Shown here piece after piece: positions 52,868 to 63,675 of a DNA stretch of 64,000 bases. Both the position numbers and the translations under genes were made by a program. The notes beneath the pieces are model-generated. The model searched no databases and had not been told where the DNA came from. It saw nothing but the letters and a program-made list of their open reading frames with translations. Source of the DNA: Lachnospira eligens. Lineage in GTDB: Bacteria; Bacillota; Clostridia; Lachnospirales; Lachnospiraceae. The DNA is taken from positions 35,412-99,411 of the forward strand of contig NZ_WKRD01000010.1 of assembly GCF_009680455.1 (NCBI RefSeq). Direction: 5' to 3'. Each line of letters begins with the position of its first letter. Positions within the stretch are counted from its first letter, which is position 1.

Positions 52868-54034
52868 GTGGCAAAAAGAAAGAATAATATTGACGATATA
52901 GATATCGTTGATGATTTTGAACTTGAAGATATTGATGATTTTGATCCATTTGACGTTTTAGATGACAGCTATGAAGATAAAAAGTCGTATGGTAACGATA
53001 AGCCACGAGGTGGCAACGCATCTAATAAAAGAAATAAAAATAAAAAGAAGAATCCAGTTCTTGTATGGGCAGGAAGAGTCGGTGCGACACTTTTGTCAAC
53101 TATTCTTATTCTGGTGATATTTCTGTATGCTGTTATGGCAATGCTTGTGTATGGACCGTCTAAGACAGCAAAGATTCAGTTTGTACTTTCTGTACAGGAG
53201 ACAAGTGCAATAGGATTTCTTGCTAACTGGTTCTGCTCTCAGGATGAGATAGACCAGATTAAGGCCAATAACGCAATTAAAGATACAGATGAGATAACAG
53301 ATGCGGGACTTGTAAATATTGATACAGCAGCCCAGGATCCGGAAACTCCTGATATTGAGATTGTAGATGTAAAGGGTGCTACATATTCTGGAAAACTCAT
53401 GATTGTAAAAGATCCAAGTAGATTATTTGTGGGAACAGTTCCTGAATTTACCAATGGAAATGGAATGGTTGTTGCAGATATTGCAAAGAGATATGATGCA
53501 ATCGGAGGAGTTAATGGCGGAGAATTTGTTGATGGAGAAACAACTTATACAGCAATGCCGATTGGCCTTGTAATGAAAGACGGAGAGATTCTTAATGATA
53601 ATGGTGGAACATCTCATGTTACCGGAATTACATTTGATAATAAGCTTGTTCTTGGTAATATGAATGCTGCAAAGGCAAAGGAACTTAATATAAGAGACTG
53701 CGTAAGCATAAGCAATCATATTGGTCCATTTCTTATTGTTAATGGAGAGGCTCAGGATATTGTTGGTATTGCAGGGGGAACTAATCCAAGAACTGCCATA
53801 GGACAGACAGCAGATGGAAAGATTCTTCTTCTTGCAGTAGATGGAAGACAGCCTAACAGTATAGGTGCTACATTTTCAGACCTACAGGATATTATGGCAC
53901 AGTATGGAGCTGTAAATGCATCTACAATGGATGGTGGAACATCAACACAGATGTATTATGATGGTGAAGTAATAAATGTACCATATTCACCAACAGGTCC
54001 AAGAAGCTGTCCGACAGCATTTTTAATTAAGTAA
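52868..54034 (+). CDS. Phosphodiester glycosidase family protein (NAGPA-like)
   Basis: A 388-residue membrane-anchored protein. An acidic N-terminal tail (1-55), one membrane helix (about 66-92), then the NAGPA/DUF2233 domain with GGVNGGEFVDG, NPRTAIGQTADGKILLLAVDGRQ (in two parts) and MDGGTST. Such enzymes cleave sugar-phosphodiester bonds outside the cell. Translation starts at GTG 52868 after AGGAGGA. Likely works on surface glycopolymers with its neighbours. Confidence 0.85.
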   Translation: MAKRKNNIDDIDIVDDFELEDIDDFDPFDVLDDSYEDKKSYGNDKPRGGNASNKRNKNKKKNPVLVWAGRVGATLLSTILILVIFLYAVMAMLVYGPSKTAKIQFVLSVQETSAIGFLANWFCSQDEIDQIKANNAIKDTDEITDAGLVNIDTAAQDPETPDIEIVDVKGATYSGKLMIVKDPSRLFVGTVPEFTNGNGMVVADIAKRYDAIGGVNGGEFVDGETTYTAMPIGLVMKDGEILNDNGGTSHVTGITFDNKLVLGNMNAAKAKELNIRDCVSISNHIGPFLIVNGEAQDIVGIAGGTNPRTAIGQTADGKILLLAVDGRQPNSIGATFSDLQDIMAQYGAVNASTMDGGTSTQMYYDGEVINVPYSPTGPRSCPTAFLIK

Positions 54035-54050
54035 GGAGGAGAAAAGTAGT

Positions 54051-55136
54051 ATGCCACGAAATAATAAAAGAAAAAAGAAGCTTTCAAATTTTAAAAAATT
54101 CTTATGTATATACTGCGGGATTCTTCTTCTGGCAGGTGTGATTACATTAATTATGCTTCATAGTCTTTTAAAAGATTATGAAGAGGGAATGCCATCAGGA
54201 ACAATGGATAAGATTGTGAATCAGTTTACTCCTGATGGGATTGGAAAGCTTTTATCAGATAATGACGTGAAAGTAAATGAGTTTGAAACGAATGATACGA
54301 TAGCAGCATATTTTACAGATAGGTTAAATGACGGTACAGTATCATATAAGAAAAAGGCTGGTGAATATTCTGAAAAAACTCCTGTGTATGTAGTATATGC
54401 AGGTGATACGCCGATAGCAAAGGTTGAACTTGAATCGGCAGGAAAGAATGCACATAAATTTAATAAATGGACTCTTGGAACTATTTCTTTTGGAGATTTT
54501 ACAAAGAACCTTGCAGAAGTTAAAATAACAGCTCCAACAGGTGCTGATGTTTATATTAATGGAGTACAGGTTACTGATACATACAAGACAGAGTCAGAAG
54601 TTAAGTTTGCACCTTGTCTGCATGTATCAGATTATGTTACGGTACCAACTAATGATGTGTATGATGTAGGACAGCTTATAGCAAAGCCTGATATAACAGC
54701 AAAGCTTAATGGTAAAGATCTGACAGTTGATTATGACAAGAAGACAGGATATACAATTTACTATCCATCGGATGATGAATTGTATAAAAGTATGGAATCA
54801 AGGATATATACAATAGCGGAACAGTATGGAGCTTATATTATCAACAGGGGAAGTCTTTCTAAGCTTTCAAGCTATATGGTTGGTACTGCAGCTGAGTATG
54901 TCAGTGATATTCCTGCTATATGGGCGTACCTTTGGGGTAAGTCATATACTTATCAGTTCAACAATGAATCTATTACTAATTTCAGAAAGTATTCAGACAA
55001 ATGTTTCTCATGTGATGTTTATTATGACCTTTATGTTGATTACAAGACAGGTAATACAACATATAAAACATCGCTTACATATACATTTGTAAAACAGAAT
55101 GGTACATGGATGCTGGCTGATTTCTTAATTAATTAA
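54051..55136 (+). CDS. Membrane-anchored protein of unknown function
   Basis: A 361-residue protein with a basic N-terminus (NNKRKKKKLSNFKK), one membrane helix (about 19-40) and a long extracellular region that ends in an NTF2-like looking beta-rich domain (FRKYSDKCFSCDVYYD). No catalytic motif is recognised. AAGGAGGAG precedes the ATG. It belongs to the polysaccharide gene group; 16 bases separate it from the glycosidase gene. Confidence 0.6.
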   Translation: MPRNNKRKKKLSNFKKFLCIYCGILLLAGVITLIMLHSLLKDYEEGMPSGTMDKIVNQFTPDGIGKLLSDNDVKVNEFETNDTIAAYFTDRLNDGTVSYKKKAGEYSEKTPVYVVYAGDTPIAKVELESAGKNAHKFNKWTLGTISFGDFTKNLAEVKITAPTGADVYINGVQVTDTYKTESEVKFAPCLHVSDYVTVPTNDVYDVGQLIAKPDITAKLNGKDLTVDYDKKTGYTIYYPSDDELYKSMESRIYTIAEQYGAYIINRGSLSKLSSYMVGTAAEYVSDIPAIWAYLWGKSYTYQFNNESITNFRKYSDKCFSCDVYYDLYVDYKTGNTTYKTSLTYTFVKQNGTWMLADFLIN

Positions 55137-55147
55137 TATAAAAATAT

Positions 55148-55186
55148 AAGCCGTTCTAATCGTATGTGGTTGGAACGGCTTTTTTA
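55148..55186 (+). terminator. Terminator after the polysaccharide genes
   Basis: Stem AGCCGTTC (55149-55156) with GAACGGCT (55173-55180), then six T. Confidence 0.9.
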
Positions 55187-55268
55187 ACAAAAAATTTATG
55201 GATTTTATTGTATATAAGATGTAAAATCTAATTCGAAAACAATTATTACATAAGATTTGGAGATGAAT

Positions 55269-56840
55269 ATGTCGGAGTCTAATAAACGTAATTTTATAGT
55301 TCATGGAAGTATTCTTGCAATTGCAGGTATTCTTGTCAGGATAATAGGCATGCTTTACAGAATTCCTGTAGTTAACATTATAGGAAGTGAAGGCAATGGT
55401 ATATATGGAGCTGCTTTTAACATATATAATATAATGCTTGTGTTGTCTTCGTACGGACTGCCAATGGCTGTATCAAAGCTTGTGTCAGCAAGATTTACAA
55501 AGAAAAGATATAAAAGTGCTGCTAAAGTATTAAGATGTTCTTTAATGGTTGCAGTGTGTACAGGAGGTATCGCAGCACTTCTTGTATTTTTTGGCGCTTC
55601 ATTTATAGAGAATGTTATATATGGAGGAGGACTTCCGGGACTTGCGGTTCCATTAAGGATTCTTGCACCGACAATATTCCTTGTTGCAATTCTTGGGGTT
55701 ATAAGAGGATTCTTTCAGGGACAGAGTACAATGATTCCAACTGCGGTATCGCAGATACTTGAACAGATTGTTAATGCGATTGTTAGTATTGCAGCAGGAT
55801 ATGGAATGATGAAAGCATTTGCTTCATCACCTGATGTGGCTGCATATGGAGCGGCAGGAAGTACGCTTGGTACTGCGATGGGAGCACTTACGGCTGTTTT
55901 ATTCATGGGATTTTTGTATGCGGTATATACACCGACATTTAACAGACTGAAAAGAAAAGACAGACATACAGAGAACCAGAGCACAGGGCAGATTTGTAAG
56001 ATAATCATATATACAATGATACCAATTATACTTGGACAGACATTTTATCAGATAAGTGCTTTGATAGACGATGTAATGTTTAGCAATATAATGGTTGGAA
56101 GAGATATTACTAAGAGCATATCTATGGATCTTGGTAATTTCAGTTCAAGCTACAGCCTGCTTATAGGAATTCCACAGGGGGTTGCATCTGCAATGTCTGC
56201 TTCGATGCTGCCTAGCGTTGTTGCATCATTTACAGACAGGGATTATGATTCTATATATGATAAGATTACTAAGACATTAAAGACTAACATGTTTATTGCT
56301 GTTCCATCATTTGTAGGGCTGTTTGTTATAGGTCAGCCTATAATAAAGCTGTTATTTTCCCGCTATAACAGCGCTCAGGGTGGAATGATGTTAAAAATAG
56401 GTGCGATTGCGGTAGTATTCTATACACTCTCTACAGTTACAAGTACAGCACTGCAGGGAATTGACCGTGTAAATGTACCAATGATTCATTCATCTATATC
56501 ACTTGCTGTTCATATTGTGCTGGTATTCGTGCTTCTTAAGTTCTCGGCACTAGGAATATATGCAGTGGTTATAGGTAATGCAACATTTCCAATATTAATA
56601 TTTATACTTAATCTAAGAACCTTATATCAGGAGATTGATTATACGATGCCGTATATAAGTGTATTTGCAAAACCAGGTATATCGGCACTTATAATGGGCG
56701 TGTTCACATGGCTTTCATATAAGGGAATGTATACACTTACATCATCTAATGTTCTGGCACTGGTAATAGCCTTTATGGTTGCATTAATAACATATTTTGG
56801 TCCTTACTATGCTTTAACTAAGATGAGAGTATTTGAATAA
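55269..56840 (+). CDS. SpoVB/MurJ-like polysaccharide flippase
   Basis: A 523-residue MATE/MOP-fold membrane protein with about 14 hydrophobic segments. The N-terminus ILAIAGILVRIIGMLYRIP followed by GSEGNGIY is characteristic of SpoVB and YtgP-type lipid flippases. It would move lipid-linked sugars (lipid II or a spore-cortex precursor) across the membrane. The ATG at 55269 follows TTGGAGAT at good spacing; a TTG at 55257 overlaps that ribosome site. It directly precedes mcsA. Confidence 0.85.
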   Translation: MSESNKRNFIVHGSILAIAGILVRIIGMLYRIPVVNIIGSEGNGIYGAAFNIYNIMLVLSSYGLPMAVSKLVSARFTKKRYKSAAKVLRCSLMVAVCTGGIAALLVFFGASFIENVIYGGGLPGLAVPLRILAPTIFLVAILGVIRGFFQGQSTMIPTAVSQILEQIVNAIVSIAAGYGMMKAFASSPDVAAYGAAGSTLGTAMGALTAVLFMGFLYAVYTPTFNRLKRKDRHTENQSTGQICKIIIYTMIPIILGQTFYQISALIDDVMFSNIMVGRDITKSISMDLGNFSSSYSLLIGIPQGVASAMSASMLPSVVASFTDRDYDSIYDKITKTLKTNMFIAVPSFVGLFVIGQPIIKLLFSRYNSAQGGMMLKIGAIAVVFYTLSTVTSTALQGIDRVNVPMIHSSISLAVHIVLVFVLLKFSALGIYAVVIGNATFPILIFILNLRTLYQEIDYTMPYISVFAKPGISALIMGVFTWLSYKGMYTLTSSNVLALVIAFMVALITYFGPYYALTKMRVFE

Positions 56841-56875
56841 AGCAGGAATGTGATTCCTGACTGGAAAGGAATAAT

Positions 56876-57475
56876 ATGCTTTGTGAGAATTGTCATCAGA
56901 ATGAAGCTTCAATTCATTATACAGAAATAATTAACGGAGTTAAGAAGGAACACCATATATGCATGGATTGTGCAAGAAGGCTTAATTTTGCAGGAATGTC
57001 AGACAGTTCAGATGCGGAGTTTCCATTTGTAAGGCTTCTGACGGGTCTGCTGGCTGGTAATTCAGCCCAGGTGGAAGACGGACCTATGATGCATATCAGA
57101 TGCCCAGGCTGTGGAATGACATTTGATGAATTTACTATGGTTGGTAAATTTGGTTGTGCTGAGTGCTATGGGGTATTCGGACCTCTTATTGAGGATAATA
57201 TGAAAAGACTGCATGGAGATTCAGTTCATAGGGGAAAGATATATAAGAAATACTCAGGGCTGTCTGATGAAAATAATGAGACAGATACTCTGCCAGTCAT
57301 GCAGGATGAAAATGATGATTATGAAAGTCGTATCAGGGAACTGGGGATAAAGTTAAGAGAGGCTGTTGAGATAGAGAATTATGAAGAGGCAGCCAGATTA
57401 AGGGACATGATTCACCAGTTAAAGAAAATGGATAATACGGATGATTCAACACAGGGAGGCGGTCACGATGCTTAG
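56876..57475 (+). CDS. mcsA: McsA, activator of protein arginine kinase
   Basis: A 199-residue zinc protein: CENCHQ..CMDC and CPGCGM..CAEC pairs in the N-terminal two thirds, and a C-terminal UVR motif IENYEEAARLRDMIHQLKK. It activates McsB. The end overlaps mcsB by eight bases. In Bacillus, ctsR precedes mcsA; here a flippase gene does. Confidence 0.9.
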   Translation: MLCENCHQNEASIHYTEIINGVKKEHHICMDCARRLNFAGMSDSSDAEFPFVRLLTGLLAGNSAQVEDGPMMHIRCPGCGMTFDEFTMVGKFGCAECYGVFGPLIEDNMKRLHGDSVHRGKIYKKYSGLSDENNETDTLPVMQDENDDYESRIRELGIKLREAVEIENYEEAARLRDMIHQLKKMDNTDDSTQGGGHDA

Positions 57476-58499
57476 ATGGTTTGAAGAGGGCGGCAATAAC
57501 TCTGATGTTGTTATATCAAGCAGAGTAAGGCTTGCCCGTAATATTAATGGATATAATTTTTCTTACAAGATGTCAGACACAGATGCTAAAAAGCTGGTAA
57601 AAAATGTTACTGACCAGTTAAAGACAGTGTCGCCAATAAGCGGTTATAATTCATATAATTTTGACTATCTTGATGCTTATCAGAAGATGGGCATGAGGGA
57701 GAGACATGTTATAAGTCCGTATCTTGAAAAGCAGGATTACGCAGCAGGATTTGTTGCACCTGATGAAGATGTGTCAATAATGATTAATGAAGAGGATCAT
57801 ATAAGAATACAGGCATTTGCTGCTGGAATGAATATGCAGAAAGCGTATACACTGGCTGATAAGATGGATGATGTTATCGGAGATGTACTTGACTATTCGT
57901 ATGATCAGAAGTTTGGCTATCTTACAACCCTTCCATCTAATGCAGGTACAGGAATGAGAGCAAGTTATATGCTACATTTGCCAGCACTTGCAGGAAATGA
58001 TAAAATATCAGGGCTGATTCCTGAGGTTGGAAGATTCGGACTTGTGCTAAAAGCAATGGAGGGTGACAATAACAGAGCTTTAGGTGATATATACCAGCTT
58101 ACTAATCTGGTAACACTTGGAAAGAGTGAGAAAGATATAATTGACAATCTGGATAATATAGCAGAACAGATTATTGCACAGGAAAGAAATTACAGGAAGC
58201 AGTATATTACAAAAAGAAAAATGACAGCACTTGATATGGTGTACAGGTCATATGGTGTGTTAAAATATGCCAGAAAGGTTACACTTAATGATGGAGAGCT
58301 GCTGCTTTCCCAGATAAGATTCGGACTTGCATCAGGGCTTATTAAGGCTGACGGATTTGATGAGAGTAATATATATCAGCTTATGATTGGAATTCATCCG
58401 GCAAATCTTCTTATGATTTCTAACAAGGATATGGATGAAGAGGAACTGGAAGTGTCACGAGCTGATTTTATAAGAGAACATCTTCCAACAATACATTAA
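57468..58499 (+). CDS. mcsB: McsB, protein arginine kinase
   Basis: A 343-residue phosphagen-kinase-fold enzyme: SSRVRLARNINGYNF (25-39), the SNAGTGMRAS active-site segment and a C-terminal helix. It phosphorylates arginine in proteins, marking them for ClpC-ClpP. GGGAGG at 57454-57459 supports the ATG at 57468; the frame extends upstream to 57441 within mcsA. Confidence 0.95.
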   Translation: MLRWFEEGGNNSDVVISSRVRLARNINGYNFSYKMSDTDAKKLVKNVTDQLKTVSPISGYNSYNFDYLDAYQKMGMRERHVISPYLEKQDYAAGFVAPDEDVSIMINEEDHIRIQAFAAGMNMQKAYTLADKMDDVIGDVLDYSYDQKFGYLTTLPSNAGTGMRASYMLHLPALAGNDKISGLIPEVGRFGLVLKAMEGDNNRALGDIYQLTNLVTLGKSEKDIIDNLDNIAEQIIAQERNYRKQYITKRKMTALDMVYRSYGVLKYARKVTLNDGELLLSQIRFGLASGLIKADGFDESNIYQLMIGIHPANLLMISNKDMDEEELEVSRADFIREHLPTIH

Positions 58500-58538
58500 C
58501 AGATATTTACGAAATCAATCATAGAAAGGGTTATAGAT

Positions 58539-61001
58539 ATGCAGAGCAGATTTACCAGCAAAGCGCAGGAGGCACTTAATTATGCGGCAGATACAGCGGC
58601 TATGTTAGGTCATGGTTATATAGGTTCAGAGCATCTTCTTATAGGACTTATCAAAGCGGAGGGCGGACTTGCATCTTCAGTTCTTCTTAGCAATGATATT
58701 ACGGATGAGAAGATAATTAATCTTGTGTGCCAGCTTATAGCACCAGATAGTGTAGTTAATGTCAAAGAACCATCAGGATATACTCCAAGGGTCAGACATA
58801 TACTCGATAATGCAGCAAGAGAGGCAGCAAGATTTAAGTCAGAGCTTATAGGAACAGAACACATTTTAATAGCAATAATAAAAGAAACAGACAGCGTAGC
58901 TTCAAGGCTTCTTAATACTATAGGGGTTCCTGTCAAGAAGATGTATGTTGATCTTCTTATGGCTATGGGAGAAGATGCCGGCAGGGTTAAAGAAGATTTC
59001 CAGAATGGAAGACCAAGAGGAAATGATAAAAAAAGCACAGCAACTCTCGACCAGTACAGCAGGGATCTTACACAGATGGCAAGAGAAGGCAGATTGGACC
59101 CTGTTATTGGCAGGGAAGAAGAGATTCAGAGGGTTATTCAGATATTGAGCAGAAGAACTAAGAATAATCCTTGCCTTATAGGTGAACCGGGAGTTGGTAA
59201 GACTGCCATAGCAGAAGGACTTGCAGCCAGAATAGTTGAAGGAAATGTGCCTGAGACAATTAAGGACAAGCGTCTTCTGACATTAGATTTGTCAGGTATG
59301 GTTGCCGGTTCTAAGTACAGGGGTGAATTTGAGGAAAGAATCAAGAAGGTAATAGCAGAGGTTAAAAATGCTGGAAATGTATTACTTTTTCTGGATGAGA
59401 TTCACACAATAATAGGTGCTGGAGGAGCAGAGGGAGCAATAGATGCGTCTAATATATTAAAACCATCTCTTGCAAGAGGAGAAATCCAGCTTATTGGTGC
59501 TACAACTCTTGAGGAGTATAGAAAACATATTGAGAAGGATGCTGCTCTTGAGAGAAGATTCCAGCCTGTTAAGGTTGAAGAACCTACGGCAGAAGAGGCA
59601 ATTCAGATATTAAGAGGCCTTAAGGGCAGGTATGAAGAGCATCATCATGTTACAATTACAGATGAGGCAGTAGTTGCAGCTGTTAAGTTATCTAAGAGAT
59701 ATATCAATGACAGATTCCTTCCTGATAAGGCTATTGATCTTATTGATGAAGCATCTTCTAAGACAAGGCTTGATGCATATGTAATGCCTGATGAGATTAA
59801 GACATTAGAGGCACAGATAGAGCAGCTTACCAAGGATAAGGAAGAAGCAATAAAGTCAGAAGCTTATGAGCAGGCTGGTGAAATTAAGAAGAAACAGTTA
59901 AAGAAAAAAGAACAGCTTGAAAAAATGACAAAGCAATGGCAGGACAGCATTAATGAGAATAATCTTATTGTTGATGAGGATGAGATTGCTTCTGTTGTAT
60001 CAACATGGACAAAGATTCCTGTACAGAGAATTGCACAGGCAGAATCAGAACGTCTTATGAAGCTTGAGGAAACTCTGCACAACAGAGTTATTGGACAGGA
60101 CGAGGCTGTTACAGCAGTTGCTAAAGCAATCCGAAGAGGAAGGGTAGGACTTAAAGATCCTAACAGACCAATTGGCTCATTCCTGTTTTTAGGACCTACG
60201 GGTGTAGGTAAGACAGAACTTTCAAAGGCACTGGCAGATGCTATGTTTGGTACAGAGAATTCTCTTATAAGAGTTGATATGTCGGAATTTATGGAGAAGC
60301 ATACGGTGTCAAAGCTTATAGGTTCACCTCCGGGATATGTTGGATATGATGAGGGAGGACAGCTTAGTGAGAAGGTAAGAAGAAATCCATACTCTGTAAT
60401 TCTTTTTGATGAAGTTGAGAAAGCCCACCCGGATGTATTTAATATACTTTTACAGGTGCTTGACGACGGGCATATCACTGATTCAACAGGCAGGGTTATA
60501 GATTTCAAGAATACTATAATTATAATGACTAGCAATGCTGGAGCTGAAAATATTGTATCACCTAAATCACTGGGATTCTCGTCAGGAATGACTGAGCAGC
60601 AGAATCATGAGGAGATGAAGGGCAAGGTTATGGACGAGGTTAAGAGAATATTCAAGCCAGAATTCATTAACCGAATAGATGATATAGTTGTATTCCATGT
60701 TCTTGGAAAAGAGCAGATAGCACAGATTGTCGATATAATGATTGCCAATGTCAATAAGCGTATTATGGAACAGATGAAATTATCAATAGAGCTTGATGAT
60801 GCAGCTAGACAGTGGCTTGTTGATAAGGGGTATGATTCTAAATATGGTGCAAGACCATTACGCCGTACAATCCAGAATGAGGTTGAAGATGTTCTTGCAG
60901 AGCGGATTCTTATGGGAAAAGTCCACGCTGGCAATAAAGTGAAGATAACTGTAAAGGACAATAAGCTTAACTTTACTCTCAAGAGAGGAATGAATAAATA
61001 A
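58539..61001 (+). CDS. clpC: ClpC, Hsp100 ATPase
   Basis: An 820-residue ClpC: Clp-N repeats (1-145; [17 protein letters not shown]), AAA-1 with [13 protein letters not shown], coiled-coil middle domain with UVR-like motif (about 415-475), AAA-2 with [13 protein letters not shown], and C-terminal D2 small domain. It unfolds arginine-phosphorylated proteins for ClpP. It follows mcsB by 39 bases with GAAAGGG as ribosome site. Confidence 0.95.
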   Translation: MQSRFTSKAQEALNYAADTAAMLGHGYIGSEHLLIGLIKAEGGLASSVLLSNDITDEKIINLVCQLIAPDSVVNVKEPSGYTPRVRHILDNAAREAARFKSELIGTEHILIAIIKETDSVASRLLNTIGVPVKKMYVDLLMAMGEDAGRVKEDFQNGRPRGNDKKSTATLDQYSRDLTQMAREGRLDPVIGREEEIQRVIQILSRRTKNNPCLIGEPGVGKTAIAEGLAARIVEGNVPETIKDKRLLTLDLSGMVAGSKYRGEFEERIKKVIAEVKNAGNVLLFLDEIHTIIGAGGAEGAIDASNILKPSLARGEIQLIGATTLEEYRKHIEKDAALERRFQPVKVEEPTAEEAIQILRGLKGRYEEHHHVTITDEAVVAAVKLSKRYINDRFLPDKAIDLIDEASSKTRLDAYVMPDEIKTLEAQIEQLTKDKEEAIKSEAYEQAGEIKKKQLKKKEQLEKMTKQWQDSINENNLIVDEDEIASVVSTWTKIPVQRIAQAESERLMKLEETLHNRVIGQDEAVTAVAKAIRRGRVGLKDPNRPIGSFLFLGPTGVGKTELSKALADAMFGTENSLIRVDMSEFMEKHTVSKLIGSPPGYVGYDEGGQLSEKVRRNPYSVILFDEVEKAHPDVFNILLQVLDDGHITDSTGRVIDFKNTIIIMTSNAGAENIVSPKSLGFSSGMTEQQNHEEMKGKVMDEVKRIFKPEFINRIDDIVVFHVLGKEQIAQIVDIMIANVNKRIMEQMKLSIELDDAARQWLVDKGYDSKYGARPLRRTIQNEVEDVLAERILMGKVHAGNKVKITVKDNKLNFTLKRGMNK

Positions 61002-61024
61002 ATTAATAAATAAACAATAAACAA

Positions 61025-61056
61025 CTGACAAATTGCTGGCGCTTTTTGTCAGTTTA
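61025..61056 (+). terminator. Hairpin after clpC
   Basis: Stem CTGACAAA (61025-61032) with TTTGTCAG (61045-61052) enclosing a GC pair, then a T-rich stretch. Confidence 0.6.
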
Positions 61057-61103
61057 TTGTATAATCAGTACATACATATCGTAACATATAGGAGGATAAT
61101 AAT

Positions 61104-61517
61104 ATGCCAGTAGTAAATGAATTGATTCGTTCAGAAGCGGATGGAGCAATCAGTTTTGGTAATTATAAGTTGGATACCAAGTCAAAGCTGCCAGATTTCG
61201 AACATTGTGGGGATACATACAAAGTTAAGACATTTAACGAAATCACAAAGCTTGAGAAGAACGGCTCTTTTGTATATGAATCTGTTCCGGGTACAGCTGT
61301 TAATGATTTTAAGGCAACAGATACAAGTGTATCATTTATGGTAGAAGGTAATGAGGATGCACAGATTACATTAGGCCTTGAAGAAGGTACATCATATGAT
61401 ATCAGAATTAACGATAAAGATGCAGGAACAATGGCTACTAATATGGGTGGTAAGCTTGTTCTTTCAGTTGAATTTGATGGTGAGAAGCCTGTTAAAGTAG
61501 ATATTAAGAAGGCTTGA
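61104..61517 (+). CDS. Small conserved beta-rich protein (endosialidase-annotated family)
   Basis: A 137-residue soluble protein beginning MPVVNELIRSEADGAISFGN. This start is familiar from a small Lachnospiraceae/Clostridia protein often labelled endosialidase, a label without visible enzymatic motif. C-terminal half has beta strands of an Ig-like type (VSFMVEGNEDAQITLGL). TAGGAGGATAATA precedes the ATG. Function unknown. Confidence 0.65.
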   Translation: MPVVNELIRSEADGAISFGNYKLDTKSKLPDFEHCGDTYKVKTFNEITKLEKNGSFVYESVPGTAVNDFKATDTSVSFMVEGNEDAQITLGLEEGTSYDIRINDKDAGTMATNMGGKLVLSVEFDGEKPVKVDIKKA

Positions 61518-61546
61518 TTATAATTAAAAGTATTTTGATTTTACAG

Positions 61547-61583
61547 GGCTGCTACACATTTATATGTTGTGGCAGCCTTTTTT
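61547..61583 (+). terminator. Terminator between the small protein and radA
   Basis: Stem GGCTGCTACAcat with atgttgTGGCAGCC and six T, ending shortly before the radA ribosome site. Confidence 0.75.
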
Positions 61584-61593
61584 AGGGGGATGT

Positions 61594-62973
61594 ATGGCAA
61601 AGGCAAAGAATACAGCTTTTTTTTGTAAAGAATGTGGATATGAGTCTGCTAAATGGTTCGGGCAGTGTCCGGCGTGTAAGGAATGGAACACATTTGTAGA
61701 AGAACCAGTAAGTAAACCTAAGTCAGCCAAAGGAATAGCAGGCACAAGCCAGAGGGCAGCGGCATCATCAGCGCCTGTTCCTGTAGAGATAAATAGTGTA
61801 AGCTTTGAAGAAAATGACAGAACATCCACAGGTATAGCTGAGCTTGACAGAGTGCTTGGTGGAGGAATTGTTGCGGGTTCTTTAGTGCTTGTAGGAGGAG
61901 ATCCTGGAATAGGAAAGTCAACACTTCTGCTTCAGATGTGTTACAACCTGTCAGCAGCAGGAAAAGATGTACTTTATATATCCGGTGAAGAATCGCTAAA
62001 GCAGATAAAGCTAAGGGCAGACAGAATTGGCCAATGCAGTGGAACACTTAAGTTATTATGTGAGACAAGCTTAGATAGCATAGAAGATATTCTTACAAGA
62101 AATAAGCCTGAGATTGTGATAATTGATTCGATACAGACTATGTATAAAGAAGATGTGGCAGCAGCGCCTGGAAGTGTTTCTCAGGTAAGAGAGACAACAT
62201 CAATACTTATGCAGCTTGCGAAGGGACTGAACATTACTATATTCATTGTAGGACATGTTACCAAGGAAGGAACAGTTGCCGGACCAAGAATGCTTGAGCA
62301 TATGGTTGATACGGTGCTTTATTTTGAAGGCGACAGATATGCTTCATACAGGATATTAAGAGGCGTAAAAAACAGATTTGGCTCAACTAATGAAATTGGT
62401 GTATTTGAAATGCAGCAGAGCGGCCTGTCGGAAGTTGAGAATCCATCAGAATATATGCTTAATGGAAGACCAGAGAATGCATCAGGTTCAGTTGTTGTGT
62501 GCCTTTTGGAAGGAACACGCCCTATAATGGTAGAGATTCAGGCACTGGTGTGCGATTCTAATTTTGGAATGGCAAGAAGGACTGCTGCAGGTACTGACTA
62601 TAACAGGGTTAATCTTCTTATGGCTGTTCTTGAAAAGAGAGCAGGTATACATATGTCAGGCAGTGATGCTTATGTGAATGTTGCAGGTGGAATTAAAGTA
62701 AGTGAGCCAGCGCTTGATTTGGGAATTGTGATGGCCCTTGTGAGCAGCTTTAAGAACAGGGCAATAGACGAAAAGACAGTTATATTTGGTGAAGTTGGAC
62801 TTGCAGGTGAGGTGAGAGCTGTAAGCCAGGCACAACAGAGAGTTAATGAAGCTGTTAAGCTTGGTTTTAAAACATGTATATTGCCGGGTGTATGCTTGAA
62901 AAACATAAAGAAGAATGATAAAATTGAAATAATTGGTGTTAATAATGTTCAGGAAGCAATTAAACTGATATAA
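61594..62973 (+). CDS. radA: DNA repair protein RadA
   Basis: A 459-residue RadA: N-terminal zinc finger CKECGYESAKWFGQCPAC, Walker A GGDPGIGKST, KNRFGST motif and a C-terminal Lon-protease-like domain. It aids branch migration in homologous recombination. AGGGGGATG precedes the ATG at 61594; the frame from 61564 runs into the terminator. Confidence 0.95.
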   Translation: MAKAKNTAFFCKECGYESAKWFGQCPACKEWNTFVEEPVSKPKSAKGIAGTSQRAAASSAPVPVEINSVSFEENDRTSTGIAELDRVLGGGIVAGSLVLVGGDPGIGKSTLLLQMCYNLSAAGKDVLYISGEESLKQIKLRADRIGQCSGTLKLLCETSLDSIEDILTRNKPEIVIIDSIQTMYKEDVAAAPGSVSQVRETTSILMQLAKGLNITIFIVGHVTKEGTVAGPRMLEHMVDTVLYFEGDRYASYRILRGVKNRFGSTNEIGVFEMQQSGLSEVENPSEYMLNGRPENASGSVVVCLLEGTRPIMVEIQALVCDSNFGMARRTAAGTDYNRVNLLMAVLEKRAGIHMSGSDAYVNVAGGIKVSEPALDLGIVMALVSSFKNRAIDEKTVIFGEVGLAGEVRAVSQAQQRVNEAVKLGFKTCILPGVCLKNIKKNDKIEIIGVNNVQEAIKLI

Positions 62974-62997
62974 AATACACAGGATGGGGGATTACTT

Positions 62998-63636
62998 ATG
63001 AGTAACGAAGCAATGGTGAATAATCTCACCAATATTCTTAATGGACTTGATGATTCACAGGAAAAGCTTGAAAAAGATGCATTTGATGTTATTAATTCGT
63101 CAGATACATCTCTTAATCTGGTTAAGGAAAGCATGTCAAGTGTAGAAGAGATTCTTGGAATGATAGAATCAATGAATAAAGTTGTGGAGGAGTCTTCAGC
63201 TAAGATTAAAGAACTTGAAGCTTTGTCTAAGAAGATTGAAGAATTTGCAGCTGTTATTAGTTCAATATCTAACAGAACCAATATACTTTCACTTAATGCA
63301 TCAATAGAAGCCGCAAGAGCCGGTGAACATGGCAGGGGATTTGCTGTTGTTGCCAGTGAGGTAAGAAATCTTGCTGCTCAGTCAGCTAAGTCGTCCAAAG
63401 AGATAACAGACACAATTAATAAAGTACAGACCTCGGTTGATGAAACGGTCACAGCTATGAAGAATATTTATGATAATTCATCAAAGCAGAAGGAAAAAGC
63501 AGATGATGTTGGAAATGTGCTTAAGAAAGTAATAGATGCAGCATATACTGCTAATGAGGTTGCAAGAAATATTGAAAATGAGATAGCTTATCAGAGAGAG
63601 ATAACAGATGAAGCTAAGAATGCATTAAAAGCATAG
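62998..63636 (+). CDS. Soluble methyl-accepting chemotaxis-type signalling protein
   Basis: A 212-residue protein made almost only of an MCP signalling coiled coil; hairpin tip [33 protein letters not shown]. No membrane segment, HAMP or sensor domain. It should bind CheA/CheW in the cytoplasm, perhaps as a cytosolic receptor or an array adaptor. GGGGGA precedes the ATG. Confidence 0.85.
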   Translation: MSNEAMVNNLTNILNGLDDSQEKLEKDAFDVINSSDTSLNLVKESMSSVEEILGMIESMNKVVEESSAKIKELEALSKKIEEFAAVISSISNRTNILSLNASIEAARAGEHGRGFAVVASEVRNLAAQSAKSSKEITDTINKVQTSVDETVTAMKNIYDNSSKQKEKADDVGNVLKKVIDAAYTANEVARNIENEIAYQREITDEAKNALKA

Positions 63637-63646
63637 GAATAATCAG

Positions 63647-63675
63647 GGAGGTCGCATAAGACCTCCTTTATTTAA
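63647..63675 (+). terminator. Terminator after the chemotaxis-type gene
   Basis: Stem GGAGGTC (63647-63653) with GACCTCC (63660-63666), then TTTATTT. Confidence 0.85.
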
